A stretch of DNA of 8,194 nt from Deltaproteobacteria bacterium. Its GTDB lineage: Bacteria > Myxococcota_A > Polyangia > Polyangiales > Houyiibacteriaceae. Shown here piece by piece: positions 1 through 5,318 of this stretch. The translations under genes and the position numbers were made by a program. The number at the start of each line of letters is the position of its first letter. Within the stretch, counting starts at the first letter, position 1. The notes under the pieces were generated by a model that made no database searches, was not told where the DNA came from, and saw nothing but the letters and a program-made list of their open reading frames with translations. The stretch is from positions 1-8,194 of the forward strand of contig JAPUKT010000243.1 in assembly GCA_027295555.1 (NCBI GenBank). The letters run 5' to 3'.

Positions 1-30
1 CACAGGCGGGGGTCCCCCCTTAGTTTCCGG

Positions 31-90
31 CCTTAGTGGGAACTAGTGGGATCAAGTGCCAATTCAACCCCAACTAGCCCCCAACTAGGG
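31..90. repeat. Long imperfect inverted repeat in the mraZ leader
   Basis: The left arm (31-50) contains the two good MraZ-box repeats and can pair with the right arm (69-90), which holds two copies of CCCCAACTAG (68-77 and 79-88). Outer stem: 31-37 with 84-90 and 38-40 with 80-82, bulging A83. Inner stem: 43-47 with 73-77 and 48-50 with 69-71, bulging A72. A 2x2 internal loop (41-42 against 78-79) separates them and an 18-base loop (51-68) holds the degenerate third repeat. This gives about 18 pairs, one of them a G-U wobble. No T-run follows on either strand, so it does not look like an intrinsic terminator. It could be a leader RNA structure if transcription starts upstream, or an operator with opposed half-arrays. 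Confidence 0.65.
37..61 (+). promoter_or_regulatory. Probable MraZ box (operator of the dcw operon)
   Basis: Three direct repeats stand at exact 10-bp steps: TGGGA at 37-41, TGGGA at 47-51 and the degenerate TGCCA at 57-61, each separated by 5 bases. MraZ of Escherichia coli is known to bind TGGGN repeats separated by 5-base spacers upstream of its own gene, and this array has the same spacing and lies 42 bases before mraZ. The repeat extends to AGTGGG in the first two copies and AGTGCC in the third. I infer autoregulation by MraZ. No convincing -35/-10 pair is visible in the first 103 bases, so the promoter may be non-canonical or lie left of the window. Confidence 0.8.
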
Positions 91-103
91 ATGCGGGGAA
101 AGC

Positions 104-556
104 TTGTTCCGAGGACGCTACGAGCACAGCATCGATGCCAAGGGCCGCACGTCGGTACCGTCGCGGTTCCGCGAGGTGATGACCGCTCAAGGCGACTCGA
201 AGCTGGTGCTGACCACGGGCTTGGAAACGTGCCTCGTGGCTTACCCGATGGCGGAGTGGATCGCCTTCGAGGAGCGTCTTGCGGAGCTGCCACAGTTCGA
301 CGAGGACGTGGTGACTCTGAAGCGGATCTACGTATCTGGGGCGGTCGAGTGCGATGTCGACAAAGTAGGCCGGCTCCTGATCCCGGCGGCCTTGCGAAAA
401 CATGCCCGGCTCAAGCGGGATGCGCTTTGGGCCGGGATGGGTCGCTACATCGAGCTCTGGTCGAAAGAGACCTTCGAAGGCCTTCGCAAGGACGTCCTTG
501 CGGACGATGATCGTCGTTTGGCGATCTCCAAGCGGCTGGCGGAGCTCGGGCTGTGA
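104..556 (+). CDS. mraZ: MraZ transcriptional regulator, probable TTG start
   Basis: MraZ is a DNA-binding protein with two SpoVT/AbrB-type domains; it forms a ring-shaped oligomer and, in the species studied, represses its own dcw operon. The 150-residue product is of normal family length. It shows both characteristic repeats: DAKGR (11-15) followed by VPSRFR (18-23), and DKVGR (86-90) followed by LIPAALRKHARL (92-103), then a second-domain strand ending IELWS (116-120). The start is TTG, because it gives the family N-terminus MFRGRYEHSID and the frame is closed by a TAG at 86-88, so no upstream in-frame start exists. The only ribosome-site candidate, GGGGAA at 95-100, is weak and close. The stop overlaps the rsmH start by 4 bases. 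First gene of the cluster, behind a probable MraZ box. Confidence 0.96.
   Translation: MFRGRYEHSIDAKGRTSVPSRFREVMTAQGDSKLVLTTGLETCLVAYPMAEWIAFEERLAELPQFDEDVVTLKRIYVSGAVECDVDKVGRLLIPAALRKHARLKRDALWAGMGRYIELWSKETFEGLRKDVLADDDRRLAISKRLAELGL
471..515. repeat. Cluster of palindromes inside the 3' end of mraZ
   Basis: Four palindromic elements stand side by side: CCTTCGAAGG (471-480, perfect); CCTTCGCAAGG (481-491, CCTT/AAGG arms); CGCAAGGACGTCCTTGCG (485-502, an 18-base perfect palindrome); and GACGATGATCGTC (503-515, 6-base arms around one G). As RNA, 485-502 could form a 7-bp stem with an ACGU loop. It lies about 50 bases upstream of the rsmH GTG start and encodes residues around LRKDVLADDDR of MraZ. 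A role in mRNA processing or in setting expression between mraZ and rsmH is possible, but a side effect of codon use cannot be excluded. Confidence 0.6.
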
Positions 557-1443
557 CGGCCTTCGACCACACGCCGGTTTTGCTCGAAGAAGTGCTCGAA
601 TATCTGCGTCCGGTCTCGAGTGGCGTGTACGCGGACGTGACCCTCGGCGGCGGGGGGCATGCCCGGGGCATCCTCGAACGAAGCGCGCCGGACGGCCGCC
701 TCGTGGGCACCGACCGCGATCCGAGTGCGCTCGAGGCGGCCGGCAAGGCGCTTACCAGCTACGGAGACCGGGTCACTCTGCGCAAAGCTCGCACTCGTGA
801 TCTCTCCGAGGTCTTGCGCTCGCTGGGGATCGTCCGCGTCGACGGAATCGTGGCCGATCTCGGCCTCAGCTCAGCGCAGCTCGACCAGCAGGACAGAGGC
901 TTCTCCCTCACGAAAGACGGACCGATCGACATGCGCATGGATCCGACCGAAGGCGAAACGGCGCTCGAGCTGATCGGCAGGACAGACGCGGAAGAGCTTG
1001 CAGACGTGATCTATCGATACGGAGAAGAAGGACGTTCACGCCGCATCGCGCGCTTTCTTCGGCAAGCGTACGAAGAGGGTGAGCTCGAGACCACTGCCGA
1101 CTTGCGCCGAGCGGTACATCGCGCGACCGGCCCCCGTCGGGGCCGCATCGACCCCGCAACGAAAACGTTTCAAGCGCTTCGCATCGCGGTCAACGAGGAG
1201 CTTTCCGAGCTCGAGTCGCTGCTCGAACAACTGCCAACCGTGCTTCGGGCGGGAGGAGTCGCAGCGGTGATCAGCTTTCACTCTCTCGAGGACCGGATGG
1301 TGAAGCATACGTTCCGCGACAGTAAGCATCTGACGCCACTCACGAAGCGCCCCGTCATTGCATCGGACGAAGAGCGGCAGGAGAACCCGCGGTCTCGGAG
1401 CGCCAAGCTCCGGGCGGCGCGCAGGGTGGAGGTAGTCGCATGA
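553..1443 (+). CDS. rsmH: 16S rRNA (cytosine(1402)-N(4))-methyltransferase RsmH (MraW)
   Basis: RsmH uses S-adenosylmethionine to methylate N4 of cytosine 1402 in 16S rRNA, in the decoding centre of the 30S subunit. The 296-residue product has the full family pattern: HTPVLL (6-11), the SAM-binding loop DVTLGGGGHA (28-37), the acidic motif GTDRD (52-56), ADLGLSS (101-107), RGFS (115-118), DMRMD (126-130), PATKTFQALRIAVNEEL (201-217), SFHSLEDR (241-248) and the basic tail NPRSRSAKLRAARR (278-291). The start is GTG, overlapping the mraZ stop as GTGA; GGAG at 541-544 lies 8 bases upstream. The stop overlaps the ftsL start as ATGA. Residues 79-83 read KARTR, where the family usually has a short His-x-Asn-Phe-like stretch; this is minor, and all catalytic motifs are intact. 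Confidence 0.98.
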   Translation: MTAFDHTPVLLEEVLEYLRPVSSGVYADVTLGGGGHARGILERSAPDGRLVGTDRDPSALEAAGKALTSYGDRVTLRKARTRDLSEVLRSLGIVRVDGIVADLGLSSAQLDQQDRGFSLTKDGPIDMRMDPTEGETALELIGRTDAEELADVIYRYGEEGRSRRIARFLRQAYEEGELETTADLRRAVHRATGPRRGRIDPATKTFQALRIAVNEELSELESLLEQLPTVLRAGGVAAVISFHSLEDRMVKHTFRDSKHLTPLTKRPVIASDEERQENPRSRSAKLRAARRVEVVA

Positions 1444-1745
1444 AACAGCGCTTTCTCCCTCTGTGGTGCGTTGCGGTCTTGGCCACTGCGGCGGCCTTCG
1501 TCGTGCATCTCGCGATTCGGTTCGAGACCGTGCGGCTAGGCTACGAGGTGAGCGACGAACGGTCCCGCCAACACGAGCTCCTCCAAGACCGCCGCCTGCT
1601 CTCGATCGAGGCGGCCACGCTTCGACAAAGCGGCCGGATCGAAACGATCGCACGAGGGACCCTCGGCATGGAGGTCCCGAAGCCGACGCGTATCGTGACG
1701 ATGAGCGAGAAACGACAGCCCGTGGCTTCGGGGAGGGTCCGGTGA
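1440..1745 (+). CDS. ftsL: Cell division protein FtsL
   Basis: FtsL is a small bitopic divisome protein that pairs with FtsB/DivIC through a coiled coil and helps activate the FtsW-FtsI synthase. The 101-residue product fits: a short cytoplasmic N-terminus, one membrane helix at about residues 6-24, then a charged helical stretch (about 29-65) with hydrophobic residues at coiled-coil-like spacing, then the IETIARGTLGMEVPKP segment (67-82) that resembles the conserved end of FtsL/DivIC proteins, then a short basic tail. The assignment rests mainly on architecture and position between rsmH and ftsI, because FtsL sequences diverge strongly. The ATG overlaps the rsmH stop as ATGA, with GGAGGT at 1428-1433 as ribosome site. 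The TGA stop overlaps the ftsI start as GTGA. Confidence 0.92.
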   Translation: MKQRFLPLWCVAVLATAAAFVVHLAIRFETVRLGYEVSDERSRQHELLQDRRLLSIEAATLRQSGRIETIARGTLGMEVPKPTRIVTMSEKRQPVASGRVR

Positions 1746-3802
1746 AAGCGCGTTCCAATCGACGGCATCGATGGTTTCGCGCGCGGATCGCGATCCTCGG
1801 GGTAGGGGTGCTATGCGTCGCGGCCCTCGTGTTGGTGCGCGCGTTTCAGCTCCAAGTCGTTGGCGGGGATCGGTTGCGCGAGATGGCTGAGGGCCAGCAT
1901 CTACGTAGGCTCCGCGTGTCGCCACGGCGTGGCGCGATCTACGACCGACACGGCGCCGAGCTAGCCGTCAGCGTCGATGTGAACAGCGTCTACGCCAATC
2001 CGCGCCGATTGCGAGCGATGGACCAGGACCCCAAGATGACAGCTCGGCGTCTCGCCGCGGTGCTCGACGTCGACCCGAAACAGCTCGCAAAACGACTCGC
2101 CACCGATCGCTACTTCGCGTGGATCGATCGCCATGTCACGCCGCACGAGGCGACGCGTGTCGCGGAGCTCGACATTCCCGGTATTGGCCTCACGACCGAG
2201 GCTCGCCGCTACTACCCGAATCGCCATCTTGCCGCGCACCTCTTGGGCTTTACCGATATCGACGGCCGCGGCATCGAGGGTGTCGAGCTGGCTTTCGAAA
2301 ACAGGCTTCGCGGTTCCGATCGGAGGGTCGAGGCGATTCGTGATCGACGCGGACAGGTTGTCTTCGCGGACGATATGATCAACGATCTCTCGAATCAGGG
2401 GCAGAACGTCGTTCTCACGATCGACAAAGCGATCCAACACATCGCGGAGCGCGAGCTCGCCCTCGGCGTGCGCACGTTCGAGGCGCGTGGGGGAAGTGTC
2501 GTGGTCATGGACCCGTCGACGGGAGAGATCCTGGCGATCGCCAACTACCCACCGTTCAACCCGAACGAACCTTCTAGACACCCTACCGCGCACCGGAGAA
2601 ACCGTGCAGTGGTCGATCGGTTCGAGCCCGGATCGACCGTCAAAGCCTTCACGATGGCCGCCGCTCTCGCCACCGGCGCGGTGCGACCCGACCAATTGAT
2701 CAACTGTGAAAACGGCGTGACACGGATCGGAGGTCGCCTCCTTCACGACGCCCACCCGTATGAGTGGCTCACGCCCACACAGATCCTCGCGTACTCGAGC
2801 AATATTGGTACGGCGAAGATCGCGCTCGAGCTAGGCAAGCGCGATCTCTACCGCTTGTTCAGGAGGTTCGGGTTTGGAGAGCCGACGGGCCTCGGCCTTC
2901 CTGGGGAGACGGCAGGTATCCTTCATCACTACCGTCGCTGGTACAAAATCGACGTAGCCGCGGTGTCCTTCGGCCAAGGTATGAGCGTCACCAATGTGCA
3001 GCTCGCCACAGCGATGAGCGCCATCGCCAATGGCGGTCGATTGATGCGACCGACCCTGGTGCGACGCATCACCGATGGCGAGGGGGTCACCCTCGAGGAA
3101 ACCAAACCGCAAGTCCGGCGTCAGGTCGTTCCTCGCCGCGTGGCAAAGCTAGTGGGAGAGATGCTTACGGCGGTCACTGAGTCAGGCGGCACGGCGATGG
3201 AAGCTGCGGTCGACGGTTATCTCGTGGCCGGGAAGACCGGCACGGCGCAGAAGGCCGACTACATCCACGGCGGGTACGCCAAAGACAAGTGGCTGGCATC
3301 GTTCATCGGTTTCGCGCCCGCGGATAAACCGGCGATGGTCATCTCCGTCGTGATCGACGAGCCGGTCATCGCACACTACGGGGGCACCGTGGCAGGTCCG
3401 GTCTTCCGGCGGATCGCCGAGGTTACGCTCCGCCACATGGGGGTCGCGCCGGACCGAGGGCGCGCCGTCCTGGCGGAGATGAAAGAAAAGCCAGCGGCCG
3501 AGCCAGCGGCCAAGCCCGTGCCAACCCAGTCGGTCGAGAAGGGTCATAGCGCCGTCCCCGACGTCCGACGCCTTCCGCTTCGACGGGCCGTGGTCGCCCT
3601 GCACGCCGACTCGCTCGTTCCCGAAGTGAGTGGCTCGGGGCTCGTCATTCGGCAGGACCCAGCGCCGGGCACCGTCGTGTCCCACGGATCGATCGTGCGA
3701 CTGCAGCTCGATCGGCGTAGGCTCGACCACGAAGCCCCCATCCCGAAAGGGAACAGCAAATCACTCGCTGCCGCGGTGCCTCGGAGGCCGCATGAGCCAT
3801 GA
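1742..3802 (+). CDS. ftsI: Septal class B penicillin-binding protein FtsI (PBP3) with C-terminal PASTA domain
   Basis: FtsI is the D,D-transpeptidase that crosslinks septal peptidoglycan; it works with FtsW and is the target of several beta-lactams. The 686-residue product has a basic N-terminus, one membrane anchor (about 13-37), and the class B dimerisation region with RRGAIYDRHG (62-71) and YYPNRHLAAHLLGF (157-170). The transpeptidase domain holds all three catalytic motifs: STVK (Ser298-Lys301), SSN (352-354) and KTGT (498-501). After an Ala/Pro/Lys/Glu-rich linker (about 580-602) comes one PASTA domain (about 604-657; VPDV at 605-608, QDPAPGTVV at 638-646), then a basic tail of about 30 residues. 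The frame stays open back to 1463, inside ftsL, but GTG at 1742 is chosen: it overlaps the ftsL stop by 4 bases, has GGAGG at 1732-1736, and places the anchor near the N-terminus as in the family. Confidence 0.97.
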   Translation: MKARSNRRHRWFRARIAILGVGVLCVAALVLVRAFQLQVVGGDRLREMAEGQHLRRLRVSPRRGAIYDRHGAELAVSVDVNSVYANPRRLRAMDQDPKMTARRLAAVLDVDPKQLAKRLATDRYFAWIDRHVTPHEATRVAELDIPGIGLTTEARRYYPNRHLAAHLLGFTDIDGRGIEGVELAFENRLRGSDRRVEAIRDRRGQVVFADDMINDLSNQGQNVVLTIDKAIQHIAERELALGVRTFEARGGSVVVMDPSTGEILAIANYPPFNPNEPSRHPTAHRRNRAVVDRFEPGSTVKAFTMAAALATGAVRPDQLINCENGVTRIGGRLLHDAHPYEWLTPTQILAYSSNIGTAKIALELGKRDLYRLFRRFGFGEPTGLGLPGETAGILHHYRRWYKIDVAAVSFGQGMSVTNVQLATAMSAIANGGRLMRPTLVRRITDGEGVTLEETKPQVRRQVVPRRVAKLVGEMLTAVTESGGTAMEAAVDGYLVAGKTGTAQKADYIHGGYAKDKWLASFIGFAPADKPAMVISVVIDEPVIAHYGGTVAGPVFRRIAEVTLRHMGVAPDRGRAVLAEMKEKPAAEPAAKPVPTQSVEKGHSAVPDVRRLPLRRAVVALHADSLVPEVSGSGLVIRQDPAPGTVVSHGSIVRLQLDRRRLDHEAPIPKGNSKSLAAAVPRRPHEP
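3489..3511 (+). repeat. 12-bp-period tandem repeat in the ftsI linker
   Basis: AGCCAGCGGCC occurs at 3489-3499 and again at 3501-3511, a step of 12 bases or four codons. It encodes the Pro-Ala-Ala-(Glu/Lys) repeat of the flexible linker between the transpeptidase and PASTA domains. It looks like a small slippage duplication that keeps the frame, so linker length may vary between strains. Confidence 0.7.
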
Positions 3803-3818
3803 GTCGGAGGCAGCTATG
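3783..3818 (+). promoter_or_regulatory. Two tandem ribosome-site/start modules for murE
   Basis: TCGGAGGC occurs twice, at 3781-3788 and 3804-3811, each followed by an ATG of the murE frame: GGAGG (3783-3787) 4 bases before ATG 3792, and GGAGG (3806-3810) 5 bases before ATG 3816. The first start would overlap the end of ftsI by 11 bases and add eight residues (MSHESEAA). The second has the better spacing and gives the family-like N-terminus MTLAEL, so it is preferred here. Both could be used. Confidence 0.65.
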
Positions 3819-5318
3819 ACGCTCGCGGAGCTCCGGAGCAGCGGAGTGGGGGGGCAACTCGTCGGCTCGCCGGTGCAGCGCGTGACCGGCGTGCGGCACG
3901 ACTCACGTCATGTGGTCGATGGGGATCTCTTCGTAGCGGTGCCAGGGCAGAACCACGACGGCGCGCGGTTCGTCGATGACGCCCTCGCACACGGGGCGGT
4001 GGCGGTGATGGCGGAGCAACCGATCGAGCGCGACGTCCCGCAACTGATCGTCGACGACGCCCGCCTCGGCCTCGGCCGCGCCGCGGAGTTGGTCTATGGG
4101 AGTCCGACCAGTCGCCTGCACACCGTCGGGATCACAGGCACCAACGGTAAAACCACGACCGCGTATCTGCTCAAGCAGGCCATCGAACGGGCCTCGGGCA
4201 CGGCGGCTCTGATCGGGACGACGGGTCTCTCGGTAGGCGCCACGGAGGTCTCGTCTGCCCACACGACGCCCGAGGGAGACGACATCTCGCGGTTCGCGCG
4301 ACAAGCCCTCGCTGCGGGCGCGACGCACCTCGTTCTCGAGGTGTCGAGCCACGGCTTGGCCATGCGCCGAGTGGACGCCCTCGATCTCGAGGTTGCTGCG
4401 TTCACCAATCTCTCGCGAGACCACTTGGATTTTCACGACACGCTCGAAGACTACGGTGACGCGAAAGCCCGTCTCTTCACCGAGCTTCGACCCAAGCAAG
4501 CGGTCGTGCACATCGACGATCCCTTCGGCGCAGAAGTCGCGGCACGCGCTGCGATGCCTGTGATTCGCTGTTCCCGCCGTCGGGGGAGCGGCGCCGAAAT
4601 CGTGGCAACTGAGTGGTCGGCGACGCGTAGCGGCATCGAAGCGACCGTCCAAACACCGAAGAGATCGGTGCGAATTCGAAGCCCGATGCTCGGGGAGCAC
4701 AACCTCGAGAACCTTCTCGTCGCGCTTGGGTGCGTCTACGCGCTCGGCTTGGATCTCGACCGGGCTGTCGACGCGTGGCGCACCGCGGCAGGAAGCGCTG
4801 GTCGGCTCGAGCGCATCGCTCATCCTAGCGACGTGGCAGTGTTGGTCGACTATGCACACACTCCCGACGCGCTTCACCGTGTCCTCGAAACCATGAGGGC
4901 GATCACGCCAGGCCGGTTGATCGCCGTGTTCGGCGCTGGGGGCGACCGTGACCGTGGCAAGCGTCCGGAAATGGGCAGGGTGGCTGCCGAGACAGCCGAC
5001 CTTTGCGTGGTCACCAGCGATAATCCGCGAAGCGAGAATCCGCAAGACATCCTCGACGAGGTCGAAGCGGGAGCGCGAAAGGCCGGCATGCCGCGCTTCG
5101 AGCCCGAGGAGCTGGCCACCGCGGCCCGAGGGTACTGCTGTGTGCTCGACCGGCGAGAGGCGATCGCACTAGCGATTCGATCCGCGCAGGACGGCGACAC
5201 CGTGCTCCTCGCCGGGAAGGGCCACGAGACATACCAGATCATCGGGACCGAGCGTGCGCACTTCGACGACCGTGAGGAAGCTCGGGCGACCATTGCCGGT
5301 CTGCGAGGAGGCGCGTAA
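3816..5318 (+). CDS. murE: UDP-MurNAc-L-Ala-D-Glu:meso-diaminopimelate ligase MurE
   Basis: MurE is the cytoplasmic ATP-dependent ligase that adds the third residue of the stem peptide to UDP-MurNAc-L-Ala-D-Glu. The 500-residue product (counted from ATG 3816) shows the three-domain Mur ligase pattern: an N-terminal UDP-binding domain with DSR (29-31) and GDLFVA (36-41), the P-loop GTNGKTTT (108-115), AHTTPEG (148-154), EVSSHGL (175-181), TNLSRDHLDFH (197-207), the presumed carbamylated lysine in AKARLF (Lys217), GEHNLEN (293-299), DYAHTPD (345-351) and FGAGGDRDRGKRP (372-384). The substrate motif DNPR (402-405) is the type typical of meso-diaminopimelate-adding enzymes rather than lysine-adding ones. 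The TAA stop overlaps the murF ATG by one base. An in-frame upstream start at 3792 is the alternative and would give 508 residues. Confidence 0.97.
   Translation: MTLAELRSSGVGGQLVGSPVQRVTGVRHDSRHVVDGDLFVAVPGQNHDGARFVDDALAHGAVAVMAEQPIERDVPQLIVDDARLGLGRAAELVYGSPTSRLHTVGITGTNGKTTTAYLLKQAIERASGTAALIGTTGLSVGATEVSSAHTTPEGDDISRFARQALAAGATHLVLEVSSHGLAMRRVDALDLEVAAFTNLSRDHLDFHDTLEDYGDAKARLFTELRPKQAVVHIDDPFGAEVAARAAMPVIRCSRRRGSGAEIVATEWSATRSGIEATVQTPKRSVRIRSPMLGEHNLENLLVALGCVYALGLDLDRAVDAWRTAAGSAGRLERIAHPSDVAVLVDYAHTPDALHRVLETMRAITPGRLIAVFGAGGDRDRGKRPEMGRVAAETADLCVVTSDNPRSENPQDILDEVEAGARKAGMPRFEPEELATAARGYCCVLDRREAIALAIRSAQDGDTVLLAGKGHETYQIIGTERAHFDDREEARATIAGLRGGA

Noticed and set aside
8..18. GGGGGTCCCCC at the left edge as a terminator stem
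   Set aside because: The arms leave only one base between them, so it cannot form a stable hairpin as written, and no T-run follows. It may be part of something left of the window.
31..90. Leader inverted repeat read as an intrinsic terminator of an upstream gene
   Set aside because: No T-run follows the stem on either strand and the stem is broken by two bulges and an internal loop.
46..510. + strand open frame beginning upstream of mraZ and overlapping it
   Set aside because: It is out of frame with the conserved MraZ sequence, and its translation has no family features.
1463..1741. Possible 93-residue N-terminal extension of FtsI across ftsL
   Set aside because: The added residues are low-complexity Arg/Pro-rich sequence that overlaps ftsL in another frame. 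GTG 1742 has a good ribosome site and puts the membrane anchor where the family has it.
1961..2755. Long - strand open frame of 264 codons opposite ftsI
   Set aside because: It is antisense to the intact transpeptidase region of ftsI and shows no family motif.
3903..5045. Long - strand open frame of 380 codons opposite murE
   Set aside because: It lies wholly antisense to a gene with every MurE motif, has a composition typical of reverse frames in GC-rich DNA (rich in Arg, His and Asp), and shows no recognisable domain.
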